Translations under genes and position numbers: made by a program
The notes under the pieces: generated by a model
What the model was told of the DNA's origin: nothing
The model's input: the letters and a program-made list of their open reading frames with translations, nothing else
Database searches by the model: none
In this document: positions 37,725 through 48,445 of the stretch, piece by piece
How the letters are laid out: each line of letters starts with the position of its first letter
Numbering within the stretch: the stretch's first letter is position 1
NCBI RefSeq assembly: GCF_030247185.1
Contig: NC_080571.1
Coordinates: 41,214,002-41,278,001 of the forward strand
Direction of reading: 5' to 3'
Length of the DNA: 64,000 bases
Source of the DNA: Malaya genurostris
Lineage: Eukaryota; Arthropoda; Insecta; Diptera; Culicidae

Positions 37725-37890
37725 AGTTGGCGGTTCAATGCATAGGGCGCTGGTCTTATGAGCCAGTTGTCGTACGTTCGAGTCCCGATCTGAAAGGATT
37801 CATAGTGTCAGTAGGATCGTAGCACAAGTCATGCAATGGTTCGGTTCGCTATGAGTCGGGTGCGAAGTCTGTTGAAAAAAAAACGTCAAA
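37725..37890 (+). mobile_element. tRNA-derived SINE
   Basis: The head resembles a tRNA: the anticodon arm CTGGT-CTTATGA-GCCAG (loop would read TAT, Ile-like) and a B box GTTCGAGTCC at 37776-37785; the A box is degenerate. The tRNA-unrelated tail (GTCAGTAGGATCGTAGCAC, 'gcgaagtctgttgaaa') is the wording I know from mosquito tRNA-derived SINEs. It ends in an A run. Pol III-transcribed and moved by a LINE in trans (family knowledge). Not a working tRNA gene: the acceptor stem does not form. Confidence 0.7.
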
Positions 37891-38208
37891 TAGTTATTCA
37901 AAAGGAATGTAATACCAAGGCATTGGTTTCCGATTATGGAGAACTGGATGAACGAGTCCAGCACCTTCTATCAGTGATTTTAAAACTAGTTTTATGATCT
38001 ATTCGTTGTTTAAATGCGCAATTTTGTTTCAAAACAACATACCGAAAATACTTTACAAAATTTTGTTTAAAAATGGACCGAAACAAAATTTTGTTAAAGA
38101 AATGAGAAATTCTACTTATACATAATTTCTTCGAAATGATGGGTCGTACTCCTCGTACGAAAAATTACCCACCTGGGCTTAACATGTTTCACCGGCCCTG
38201 GTCATAGC

Positions 38209-39539
38209 ATATATTTTATTATGCCCAAACCTCTTTTCAACAAAGTAGGCCCGTTAAAAAAGAGTTCGTCATTTGGAATTTATGTTGTAAAAGGAATTAT
38301 GTAAATTGCACGCTTCTTAAATGGAGGATTTTATTTCTAAAAATTTTCAACCTTCTACTGATACGATTTCAAATTAAAAAAATTTAAACCCCTATACCAA
38401 AAACCATCCTATCTGCTTTAAGGAACTGCGAAACAATATAGGAGCCATTTAACTTCAATTTCTCAGCCCACCCAATCATGGTGCTTCTCATCTTCGAATG
38501 CCACCCCGACCATCTCGAGCCGTTTCTTTTTACCGGGAAAAAGTGATCTGCCAAGCCGTTGTTTTTGTATACCATTACCGCTATATTTGACCCGGTGTTT
38601 AAGCCTGTTTTAAGAGAGAGAGAGAGAGACCGGCCGTTTAGAAATGAAAGCTGATATGGTTCGGGAAAACGAACGGAAAAACATTGCGGAACCCACAGTT
38701 TATTGATTCGACAAGATCCTCATCGTTGGCACGTGACGACGGTTTCGACACCTTGAGGGGTGTCAATAGACCGGGGACCGGGATGGCGAATTAATTCGAT
38801 GTGCGTGTCGCACGTGCTCTATCCCAAAAAGTGTGTGTGTGTGAAGGGGGGGGAGTGGTTAAGGCTATGACAAACTGACATGAACGAAGAACCCGAGGCT
38901 GTGGAGAAGAATTTTACTGGGCGCACACTGGTTTAGCGTACGTACAGAATTTGTATTCAGACTGGGTATTGCGAAAGATTAGGTACCGCGATGAAAGATA
39001 AAAGCTCACTCAATTTTTTTTATCTGTTTTCTCGAAATTTGTATTACCGTACATCAATATGGATTTCTTCGTGTTAACATAATTTCTGCACAAAAATCAT
39101 CGATCTTGTATAATCAGTATTGATGAAACATTTCGACGCGGATTATATATCATATCTGATGAATCGCACGCGATCCATGATGTAGCTGAGTTTATCCAGC
39201 ATAAAGACAAAATTGTGTTGAAAACTGAAGCCGCCTCGGTTATAATTTGGCACCTCTTCCTATTTAGGAAAAAACACTTCCTTTTCCGGAGTGTAATTTT
39301 TACAAAAAGGGTTACTATCAACAATTGATGAACATTAGCTTGATGCTCTTTTTCCTTCGTATATTGAATAAACGGGTACACCGCTTATTTTGAAGATGTT
39401 TTTGTGTAGCATCTTGCCAACTGTATGTTTTCGATATTTGCTCTTCGGGTGGAAAAACGGTGTCGAAAAGGAAGAGCAGCAATTCGGCAAAATTTTGCTC
39501 GCGTACCGTGCAAATCCGAACTACTCGCATTGTTGACTG
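38209..39539. other. Gene-free stretch with (GA)n and G runs
   Basis: (GA)n at 38610-38631, a G run near 38847-38855, and otherwise unique sequence with a fairly GC-rich part at 38690-38830. No coding feature recognised. Confidence 0.4.
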
Positions 39540-39930
39540 TGGTCAAATCACATTTCAATTACGTAATAAATGTTTGTCGACAGCCAGGAAGACTGGATGA
39601 GAGGAAATCCAATGCCGTAAGCGTACAAAACGACGAAAAGTGTGGCGAGTTATTTCAAACCGTGTGGCCAGTTATTTCAAACCGTTTGACCAGTTATTCG
39701 CAAACAATCTGGAAACTATGAAACGAACTGGTGCGTTGACTTCCAAGAAGATGGTAACTCAAAATCGTGACGATAAGCAATACAAGTGAGCCAGAGTACG
39801 AAGCTGTACATGAAAATGCTCGTGGAATTTGATTTCGTGGTTTAAAACCAAGGTCAAGACAGGTTACCGAAAGCTTCCTGCACAAAAAATATTTATACGA
39901 CAACTCAAAGAAGACAGATGACAACGATTT
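39540..39930 (+). pseudogene. Possible DD37E-type transposase N-terminal relic
   Basis: Scattered over frames, the sequence reads like the DNA-binding half of a DD37E-type transposase: KSNAVSVQNDEKC, TSKKMVTQNRDDKQ, then KLYMKMLVEFDFVV. Stops and frame changes are frequent and a short segment (cgagttatttcaaaccgt) is duplicated near 39646-39690. No catalytic motif survives. Weak call. Confidence 0.35.
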
Positions 39931-40039
39931 ATAAAAATATATTAAACTGTGGAAGATATCTGGTGAAAAATATCATCAGTTGCTGCATATTACAAAGCGA
40001 CAGACAACACGCGAATCAATTGGCAAGTCTCGGGACTAA

Positions 40040-40320
40040 CTAAGAAAAGCACATTTTTTATTGATTAACATAGTCTGCTTCAAGAGCAACACAACCAGTC
40101 CAGCGCTTCTCTAATATTTCAATACTCTTTTGTAGAACGATTTCTCTTCTGCCTCGAAATGAGTGTTCGTTTCGGCGATGACTTCCTCGTTGGAGTAGAA
40201 TCTCCTTTCTTGAGGCAGTTTTTAAAGCCAGCAAACAGGTAGTAGTTGCATGGGGCCATTCCCTGTGAGTAGTGTGGATTCCACAGCAACTCGAAGCCTA
40301 ATTCAACACACGACATTGTT
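40040..40320 (-). pseudogene. mariner transposase C-terminal relic
   Basis: ELGFELLWNPHYSQGMAPCN corresponds to the mariner ELGFELLPHPPYSPDLAPSD block. It is followed by YYLFAGFKNCLKK and, in another frame, an acidic stretch and the end of the protein. Catalytic surroundings are mutated (SPDLAPSD reads SQGMAPCN) and everything upstream is missing. Confidence 0.75.
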
Positions 40321-40856
40321 TCGAATCTATTGTTTTGAGAATATCAAGCCAAACTAGTGTTACTTAAATCACTGTAACTCATGATGTCATTATGTGAACA
40401 TCAGAATGTTGTACGTATCTATAGGAGCTTTGGTTTCGAAAGAGTTCTGAAAATGTTCTGCGGTGTACTAACTTTAAATTATGATATTTTAGACACTCTA
40501 GAGCCAAAATTCAAAGATTTCCACTATGTGAAAAGAAGATTGAAAATTGAAATTTGACTAAATTAACCTACCGATGAAATTTTGGTTTCATCTTGCCATA
40601 GGAAAACGAGTGACGTTGGCATTGATACTCTCTTTTGTTGAAGTGAAAGACAAAACTGTTTCGTCTCTTTTAGTTTGCTTTGAATGCGAGCATTTACAAA
40701 TGAGATAGTAGACAAGATGGGAGGCACCGGAAGGAGTGGTCAAAACCCACAAGGAAATGAAACTACATTGCCTTGTTTTATTTCTCAGAAAAAGTTGTAC
40801 TGATTTCCACAAATTTAGATACAAATGGAAGCTATGGTATGGTCTGATAGTTATAG
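40321..40856. other. Spacer with decayed family A text
   Basis: 40780-40840 resembles a family A unit ('tttctcagaaaaagttgtac', 'atttccacaaatttagatac'). The LINE follows. Confidence 0.4.
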
Positions 40857-40892
40857 TTACCCAATCAGGCTGCACGAAGAAACTATGAACAC

Positions 40893-43745
40893 TTGAACTC
40901 ATGTGTCGACGAGTATTTGTTAGCAAGTTCAGACGATTGTTTTGACATTATCGCTCTTACCGAAACTTGGCTCCGAGAAAACACGCTGTCTGTCCAGGGG
41001 TTTGGTGCCAGTTACGAAGTTTTTCGAACCGATCGCAGTACTCTTAACAGTCCCAAATCTACCGGAGGCGGGGTGCTCGTTGCGGTACATAGACGTTTCG
41101 AAGCGCAGTTGATCGAATCAACGCCTGGTAGTCGTGTCGAGCAATTGTGGATCAGTGTCAAGCTAGCCGAGTTCACACTCTTCCTCTGCGTGGTCTATCT
41201 TCCACCTGATCGATGTCGCGATCTTGCTCTAATCAATGCTCACTTAGAGTCCCTTCATGAAATTTTTTCAACTCACGCGCGTCCAATCGACGAAATTTTA
41301 ATTGTTGGAGACTTCAATTTTCCCGGAATCAAATGGCAAGGAACTTCCGGTGGATTCTTTTTCGCTGATCCGACGCTTTCAACATTCCATGTTGGCATTA
41401 CGACCTTGCTCGACGGTTATAGTGTGAACTTACTTCGCCAATCGAATCCTGTTGCCAACGAAAACGACCGAATGCTGGATCTATGCTTCTCGAGCAGAGC
41501 AGATGTTGCACCTATAATTAGTGCCTCACCGTTTCCTTTGGTCAAATCTGTTCGACATCACCCGCCACTTCATATTGTGCTCAACTCTAATCTTCCACCA
41601 GATGGCTACAACACGACCGACATCATCAGCTATAATTTTAATAAAGCTGACTACACTAAAATGACCGACTTTCTAATACATATTGACTGGGAGGAAATTC
41701 TCGACAATGATGATGTCAACGCTGCTGTACAAACGTTCTCTAACGTAATGAGCTACGCGATTGACTTCTTTGTACCAAAACGATCCAAACGGCTGTCCCT
41801 GCATCCACCATGGCAGACCACCGTAGTGAGACAACTGAAAACGACTAAAAGAGCCGTCCTAAAACGGTATTCAAAACATGGCGGATACACACTGCGTAAT
41901 CAATATGTCCAGATCAATCAATTATATAAGAAAACTGTCAAGCGTTGTCATGTCAGCTACTTGAAAAATGTACAACGGAAATTGAAATCCAATCCGAAGT
42001 CTTTTTGGAAACACGTGAACGAGCAAAGGAAGGAGTCTGAGTTACCTTCTATAATGAAGTTTGGAGAGTTTACTGGTTCGTGTAAGCGGGAAATCTGCCA
42101 GCTTTTTTCGGAAAAATTATCTCGTGTCTTTACAAACGAAACTTTAAGCCCGCAACAAATTACACACGCCGCGCTCAACGTTCCAGAATCTAATAATTCT
42201 TTAAATCTCATTCATATTGACGAGGATTCGATTCGGACGGCAATCGCTTGCATGAAGTCGTCTACCTCCTCTGGCCCTGACGGTTTACCGGCAGTTATAT
42301 TGAAAAATTGCTCGACTGGTGTAATTGCTCCCCTTTGTCGACTATTTCGGATGTCACTCTCTAAAGAAGTTTTTCCCAACTTATGGAAATCTTCTTTTAT
42401 GTTCCCAGTGTATAAGAAAGGTGACAAAAAAGACGTGAACAATTACCGTGGCATCACATCGCTTAGTGCAGTTCCTAAACTGTTTGAAAAGGTTATTCTG
42501 GCACCGATTTTCAACCACTGCAAGCAATATATTGTTGACACTCAACATGGTTTTATGCCCAAGCGCTCCACAACCACCAACCTATTGTCATTCATGTGCT
42601 ACGTGGCTGATGGTATGTCAAAAGGCTTACAAACAGACGCTATTTACACCGATCTCTCTGCTGCCTTTGATATAATAAATCACAATATAACAATTGCTAA
42701 ATTGGAAAGACTTGGATTCGGCTCTAGCATCCTTCGGTGGCTGCAGTCATATCTTGTAGATCGTCGTTTAGCAGTGAAAATCGGCGATCACGTTTCCAAT
42801 GAGTTTATCGCTTCGTCCGGAATTCCGCAGGGTAGTCATCTCGGGCCTTTAATATTTTTACTGTATTTCAACGACGTCAACTTTACTCTAGAGGGCCCTC
42901 GTCTATCGTTTGCCGATGACGTTAAGATCTACTATTACATTCGAAGCCCAGAAGATGCAGGTTTTCTTCAACGACAGTTGTTGAGCTTCGCCGAGTGGTG
43001 TAAAGTAAACCGTATGAAATTGAATCCTGACAAATGCTCGACCATCACATTCTCGAAGAAGAAAGAGCCATTTCATTTTGATTACTTTCTGGAAGGATCC
43101 CCGATAGTCAGAACGACGTGTGTTAAAGACCTTGGTGTCTTTCTCGATGAGCAACTGACATTCAAGCAACACATCAGCTATATCGTTTCTAAAGCTTCTC
43201 GCAACCTAGGATTTGTTATGAGGATGGCTAAACATTTTACAGACGTGCACTGTTTAAAATCTCTGTTTTGCTCGCTTGTTCGTTCATCCTTGGAGTACTG
43301 TTCTGTCGTTTGGAACCCTCACTACATAAACGGAGCTCATAGAATCGAATCGATACAACGCAGATTCATTCGCTTCGCCCTACGGCGCTTACCGTGGAAC
43401 AATCCTCACCAACTACCAAGCTACGAAAGTCGCGGGTTATTAATCGGTCTCGATACACTACAAGTTCGTCGAGATGTGGCACGTGCTTCACTGATAGCGG
43501 ATGTTTTGACCGATAGGATTGACTGCCCTGCTTTGCTCCGCGAAATTAATATCAACGTCCGACCCCGGGCTCTTCGCAACAGTGCATTTCTTCGACTTCC
43601 TTTACGACGAACTAACTACGGTGCTAACAATGCTATTATTGGCTTGCAGAGATCATTCAACCGCGTTTCATCAGGATTTGACTTCAATCTATCACGCAGT
43701 AGGATACTTGGAAATTTTTTATATATTACTAGAAATTATCATTAG
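40893..43745 (+). CDS. Non-LTR (LINE) retrotransposon ORF2: AP endonuclease and reverse transcriptase
   Basis: An uninterrupted frame (open from 40857) of about 950 codons. N-terminal AP-like endonuclease, 5'-truncated: LTETWL (Glu at residue 24), GGGVLVAV, GDFNFPG near 139; the site normally SDH reads VRHHPPL. Reverse transcriptase: SGPDGLPA, NYRGITSL, motif A TDLSAAFD (Asp 587), motif B GIPQGSHLGP, catalytic SFADDVKIY (Asp 675/676), then MKLNPDKCS and KDLGVFLDEQLTF. The C-terminus is rich in R/L/W with no RNase H domain, arguing against the I, R1 and LOA groups; I would place it in the Jockey/CR1 assemblage without choosing a clade. There is no ATG at the start (first codons TTG AAC TCA) and no ORF1, so the element is 5'-truncated. 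It copies its RNA into a nicked target site. Youngest-looking protein gene in the window. Confidence 0.93.
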   Translation: MNSCVDEYLLASSDDCFDIIALTETWLRENTLSVQGFGASYEVFRTDRSTLNSPKSTGGGVLVAVHRRFEAQLIESTPGSRVEQLWISVKLAEFTLFLCVVYLPPDRCRDLALINAHLESLHEIFSTHARPIDEILIVGDFNFPGIKWQGTSGGFFFADPTLSTFHVGITTLLDGYSVNLLRQSNPVANENDRMLDLCFSSRADVAPIISASPFPLVKSVRHHPPLHIVLNSNLPPDGYNTTDIISYNFNKADYTKMTDFLIHIDWEEILDNDDVNAAVQTFSNVMSYAIDFFVPKRSKRLSLHPPWQTTVVRQLKTTKRAVLKRYSKHGGYTLRNQYVQINQLYKKTVKRCHVSYLKNVQRKLKSNPKSFWKHVNEQRKESELPSIMKFGEFTGSCKREICQLFSEKLSRVFTNETLSPQQITHAALNVPESNNSLNLIHIDEDSIRTAIACMKSSTSSGPDGLPAVILKNCSTGVIAPLCRLFRMSLSKEVFPNLWKSSFMFPVYKKGDKKDVNNYRGITSLSAVPKLFEKVILAPIFNHCKQYIVDTQHGFMPKRSTTTNLLSFMCYVADGMSKGLQTDAIYTDLSAAFDIINHNITIAKLERLGFGSSILRWLQSYLVDRRLAVKIGDHVSNEFIASSGIPQGSHLGPLIFLLYFNDVNFTLEGPRLSFADDVKIYYYIRSPEDAGFLQRQLLSFAEWCKVNRMKLNPDKCSTITFSKKKEPFHFDYFLEGSPIVRTTCVKDLGVFLDEQLTFKQHISYIVSKASRNLGFVMRMAKHFTDVHCLKSLFCSLVRSSLEYCSVVWNPHYINGAHRIESIQRRFIRFALRRLPWNNPHQLPSYESRGLLIGLDTLQVRRDVARASLIADVLTDRIDCPALLREININVRPRALRNSAFLRLPLRRTNYGANNAIIGLQRSFNRVSSGFDFNLSRSRILGNFLYITRNYH

Positions 43746-43800
43746 GACCATATTGTGTCTGTTGATTATACCTAAATAAATAAATAAATAAATAAAAAAC
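43746..43800 (+). other. LINE 3' UTR and A-rich tail
   Basis: Only about 30 bases separate the stop from a (AAAT)n tail at 43775-43799, the expected 3' end of the non-LTR element. A target-site duplication is not obvious. Confidence 0.75.
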
Positions 43801-43814
43801 TTTTGAGTTTACTC

Positions 43815-44420
43815 CAGTCATTAGGGTCTGTGCAGATTTCTCTGCAATCGATTTAGTAGCTTTTGTCCAAGATTTTCGAAGTTTCTGCGTAGTTGTAGCT
43901 TGTTGTTTCTATTGAGAGAGTTCTCTCTGCATGAGAGCCAAACACCACCCGATAGGTCGCAACTCCGGTCAGTTAGGTTGATTCGTTTCGATCGGTACAA
44001 CATGGACTCCATTCGCTTTATACCATTCCAAAACATTTTTAGTGTATTGACAAGAAGCCAAAGCATACCAGAATAGCGAGGAAGTTTCATGGCTACGTAA
44101 AAATGGTAGTAATCGCTTCTTTAGGCATTCTTCACAGTATATTACATTGTTTACCGTTCTGGTAGTGATGGAACTTTGATTTGTTCGACCACAGCTGCGT
44201 ATTGCCTTCCGAACCAAATATTTTTTTGACAAACTTGGCCTTTTTCTTCGTCCTGAAATTCTTCTCTACGCCATTTCGTTGCATGGCAGTATAAACAGGC
44301 AATCCGGGAAGTTGCTTGAAATTTTCGAGCATATAAGTTCCAACGTCCATTATCACGCAGGAAAACTTCGCGTCAAATTTTCGCAATTCATCTTGCGAGC
44401 CAGGTTTCAATCGTCAAATT
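43815..44420 (-). pseudogene. DD37E transposase relic, second lineage
   Basis: Minus-strand relic in several frames: first catalytic block CVIMDVGTYMLENFKQLPGL (second Asp of MDD reads Val), VEKNFRTKKKAKF, then CGRTNQSSITTRTVN. LASCQYTKNVLEWYKANGVH has the preceding catalytic Asp replaced by Ala. PELRPIGW has the Glu replaced by Gly, in the correct 37-residue register. Internal stops are present. It differs clearly in sequence from the copies at 0.6-1.6 and 49.7-51.4 kb. TIRs not located. Confidence 0.78.
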
Positions 44421-46421
44421 CTGTGTATCATTTCGATTCGGCACAGTTTTCACCTTGCCGGTGCTGGGAAGTATGCACGAAAGTTGGAGACATTTTAATC
44501 AGTACGTTCCGAAAGATGGTCTTTTCTGCAAGATTTTCATCATCTTCGTGCTCTCATTGTGGTTCTTGAAATGCGTTCCTGGTTGTTGTCAAACGTGCTT
44601 ACAAGAAAACCAAACTTCCGCACAGTTGCTCTTCGCATTTACCTTTCTTTCGTCGCCATCTTTGATCTTATAGCTTGGAGTATGACCAAAAATTGATTCT
44701 ACTCAATGAACTGATTTACGTTCATCAGTCTGCGAAATATTTCACGCGTTGATGAGGTTATTCCAGAGATATACACACTTAAAACTAATTTTGCGAACTT
44801 GGTAAAGTTTTACTTTACCGATACGCAACACACAATTTTGATGATTGCTCAGTTTTCAATATTCTGAAAACAATTTCACTATTGAAACTTCCCGCTCTAG
44901 TTCTGGAACCGGAAGTCGGATCCGGACAAAATTAAATAGTTGCTTGTAATACCATAAGAAACTTTTCTAGCCATCTCTGCGAAAATGAAGTAAGTTCCGT
45001 TTTGAAACAGATTTAGGCCTAATTCAGAAATAAATTTCCGTTGTTTGCATTGTCGCTCTGAATGTTTGCAATTTTTAACACACTTCACCCTATAGTTCCG
45101 AAACCGGAAGTGTGCGCATAATGGAATCCAATAGCAACCTATGGGACCTGTCAATTGAGCCTAAATTTGTATAAATCGGGTTTGTAATCTCAGAGAAAAT
45201 CAAGTAAGTTCTATTTTGGACTTTTTGGCTACTATTTCCAGTTTCTGCCGAAACCGAGAATTGGGAACCGGAACTGTCGAAAAAAGCGTGTTCATCCACA
45301 AGCAATGCTAAAGCTTTATTTGCCACAAATAAATACCACAAAAAAGCATCAATCACGAGCCAAACACCCCGAATTAATACTAGCTGTAAATCAAACTCTT
45401 CAACAACTACAACCAAAAAAGATTCTGCTCGTATTCATTGAATAACAAAGCCACTAACTAAATATGATCTAAGCAACCCAAGAAACGGAAGCAAACTGGA
45501 GAGCAAAAAGTTCCTTTAACTTGTCATGGGTGAGTTAGAAGCTGATTAGAAGTGGAAGATACTATCAGCAGGCTTTACGGAAAACTTTGTCGTCCACTTC
45601 GTTTGACAGGGCAACTTTTATGAACTCTCCTTCCTCACCCTCTACCTGCTCCGGGTTTTCGTATGGGCTTTTTTAATGGTCTGTATGATGTCATCAGTCT
45701 ACTACTACGAGGGGACTACACGATTTAAGTTTGTTTCCATAATTCTTAACAAAGAAGGCGTCGTTCCGAATCGGCATTATGAAAAGATGTATATATCTAC
45801 TGTGAGATCTAATTGCCAGCTAATTTTTGTTCCGACCCAGAGACATAAAACTGGACGATAAGTTTCGGCTGGTGAAATAAGATTCAATAGTAGCAAGATT
45901 TATTTGCTCTGTCGATCGCAATATAACGATAAATGTAATTTGTTACGAGTTCGAAAGTGGGTCAGTTTGTAATTCCAGATTTCGTATCATCAGTGAATTA
46001 TCGGTATTCTAGGAGCACAAATCTGTATTGCGGTATGATGTAAATACCGATAAAAATGTTGATGTGACGTACCGTGCAATTAATAATGATGAAGAACTGC
46101 AGTGAACATTACTGACTACTTTGGTAAGAATCATATCTGTCAAATTGATTTATTTTCGGAAGTGAAAAAGTGAAAACTTAATCTGGCCTAAAGAAAATTG
46201 TACGAAAAACACTCATTTCTTCATAACTCCTGTAATTTCCTGATGGTAAGCAAGATATTCAGTATATACACTTTTAATGCAACCTAAAGTCCGTATTTCA
46301 ACTCTATCGTCAAACTATTATCAAACGCCCCTAAGCAGTGTGCCTTCAAACTAACTTTATTAATGATATTGAATCGCAATTATAATATTAGTGTCAATCA
46401 TGATTGAATCTAGCAATAATA
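44421..46421. other. Gene-free stretch with decayed family A units
   Basis: 44895-45250 contains family A-type units in minus orientation ('ggaaccggaagtcggatc' near 44907, 'ccgaaaccggaagtg' near 45097). The remainder has no recognisable feature; small frames overlap on both strands without domain support. Confidence 0.45.
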
Positions 46422-46961
46422 AAAACCTATTTTAATCCACCTAGTGGTGTAATGATGCCTTTCTCATATTACTCATAACAAAAAACATATTACTGTGGAA
46501 TTCACAAAAACAACTGTTCATTGAATAGAAATATGAAAGTTTGTTTGGACTTAATCTAACAAACTCTACAAATCCTGTTTATCATGTAGTTCCGGAACCG
46601 AAAGTAGTATCCACAACAAATTAAGGAATTCCGTATGAAACTGTAAGACTTTTTTTAAGTTAGTAAAAATCGATTTGGCCATCTTGAAGGAAAGTGAGTG
46701 AGACCCTTTTGCAGTTTTTAATCACCATTTCCAATTCTTCCGAAACCGGATTCAGATGACCGAAATAGCCGAAGTTGGTTCGTTTACTACCAACAAATAT
46801 GACCTACAAATTGGAACAGTTTTGAACGTAGTTAAACCTATACCTACTATCTCATGCTCTATTTCGATTAAACCAATTAAACAAAAAAACGAAACGAACC
46901 TGCGTTTTTTGTTACTTCTGCATATGTAAGTCAAGCTTAACAGCATAAAACATGTAATAGG

Positions 46962-46971
46962 ATTATTATTA

Positions 46972-47061
<90 letters not shown>

Positions 47062-47066
47062 TATTA
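46962..47066. repeat. (TTA)n microsatellite inside family A
   Basis: Two adjacent blocks of ATT/TTA triplets, about 30 copies in total, with minor interruptions. Confidence 0.92.
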
Positions 47067-47951
47067 CAACGTGTACGAAATAGAACAAAGCACGCCTTGT
47101 TCGTTTTGTGTTTTCTTCTTCTTTCGGTGTTGTACATATTGTCACTCTACATGGCGATTTGAAAACTTTGACACTCATCGCCCTGCAACTGCGGAACCGG
47201 AAGTCGGATCCGGATGAAATTTCACAGTAGGTTTAAAGACAGTATGAACGTTAATTCAAATCAATATTTGTGAAAATCGGTTCAAGCATCGCAGAGAAAT
47301 CGAAATGAATTTAGTTTTAGGAGTTTTTCTTCTCCACTTTCGGTGCTCTTGGAACAGGAAAAGAGGGGACCAGCAGTGCCGAATTAAGTTTTCATGCCCA
47401 CAAACTAACAAGCTCTGCAAACTAGAAGAATTTATCAGACAGTTTCATGGGATATGTACTTATTTTTAACAATCGTTCGTGGAAAAATACTAATAAAATT
47501 GGTAATTTTCCACTTATCACGCTTTAGTTCCGAATCGGAAGTCGGATCCTGATAAAATTTTTAGGATATTATAAGACTTTTCATTTGAATCTTAGTTTAC
47601 AAAAATCGGTTGTTCCAGAGATAATTGAGTGTAAACTTTTTCTCAAATTTTCACATATTACCATATAACTCCGGAAGTCACATTTAAATGAAATTCAATA
47701 GCAAGCTATGGGACCATAATACCTTTTATTTGAATCTTAGTTTGTGAAAATCGATTCAGCCATCTCTGAAAAAAGTGAGTGCATATTTTTTCCCTTTTTT
47801 GGTACATATCATCCTATATCTCCGGAACCGAAAGTCGGATCGGATTGAAATTCAATAGCGGGCTATGGGACTATTAGACCTTTCATTTGAATCTTTGTTT
47901 GTGAAAGTCGGTTTAGCAATCTCTGAGAAAAGTGAGTGCATATTTTTGTTA

Positions 47952-48031
47952 CATACACACACATACACACACGGACACTCACACACACACGCACACTCAC
48001 ACACACACGCACACACACACACACACACACA
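47952..48031. repeat. (AC)n compound microsatellite
   Basis: AC dinucleotides interrupted by TACAC, GGACACTC and GCACACTC; the minus-strand form of the (TG)n block typical of family A. Confidence 0.9.
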
Positions 48032-48118
48032 ATGGTATATAACATTCGGCCCTCCTGGCCTCGGTTAAAAAGTCGATTTTCACAGTGATTGAATAGCCTT
48101 TCTATATGAGAAAGGCAA

Positions 48119-48445
48119 AAATTAACATGTTGGACGAAAATTTTACATGACCTTTTTTTTAATTTAATTGATGTGTCCCTTAATTTAACGAGTCTCAGTG
48201 AAATTTACCGAAAACAGTAACAGTCTACAAAGTTCGTTTATTTATGGAAACTTAGAAAATCCGCGTAAAAAACTGCAAAACTATAGCAAAAAATTGTTGT
48301 TGCCCTTTTGTCCTAAAAAATTTATAAAACATTAAGATCTGGTGTAATTTCGACGAATTTGATTGTACAAAATGGATGTTGGGACTTAAACATTGAAAAA
48401 AAAAAATTCTTTGCCAAATGTCTTTGAAATGCATGAAACGAGATC
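48119..48445. repeat. Family E-like fragment
   Basis: 48320-48440 resembles family E units ('gttgggacttaaacattgaa', 'ccaaatgtctttgaaatgca', 'gaaacgagatctagtt'). The rest is unassigned. Confidence 0.45.

Larger units (their letters stand above)
34470..38200. mobile_element. hAT-type element with perfect TSD, host to nested insertions
   Basis: Perfect 14-bp ends CAGGGCCGGTGAAA and TTTCACCGGCCCTG, flanked by GTCATAGC on both sides (34462-34469 and 38201-38208). Subterminal sequence forms inverted GTGGGTA/TACCCAC repeats (34488-34543; 38165-38176). No hAT transposase is seen. The interior is largely other elements: mariners at 34686-35600 and 35605-36522, a mariner relic near 36660-37110, and a SINE at 37725-37890. 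Without them it would be a non-autonomous element of roughly 1-1.5 kb. Confidence 0.88.
46422..48118 (-). repeat. Complete family A element, minus orientation
   Basis: Terminal block 'taatccacctagtggtgtaa' and GATGCCTTTCTCAT at 46432-46470. Units carry 'ggaagtcggatcc' near 47198, 47540 and 47830. The AC-rich run is at 47952-48031, followed by a GGCC-type block. The left stem-loop GCCTTTCT-ATATG-AGAAAGGC is at 48094-48114 read in reverse. A (TTA)n expansion sits inside. Confidence 0.78.

Noticed and set aside
37725..37797. A functional tRNA-Ile gene
   Set aside because: No paired acceptor stem and a typical SINE tail follows; called as SINE.
38610..38860. (GA)n and GC-rich stretch as a second promoter
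   Set aside because: Possible, but no initiator, donor or conserved exon-like sequence nearby; evidence too thin.
40321..40780. LINE ORF1 upstream of ORF2
   Set aside because: Sequence is stop-rich and ends in decayed family A text; the LINE is 5'-truncated.
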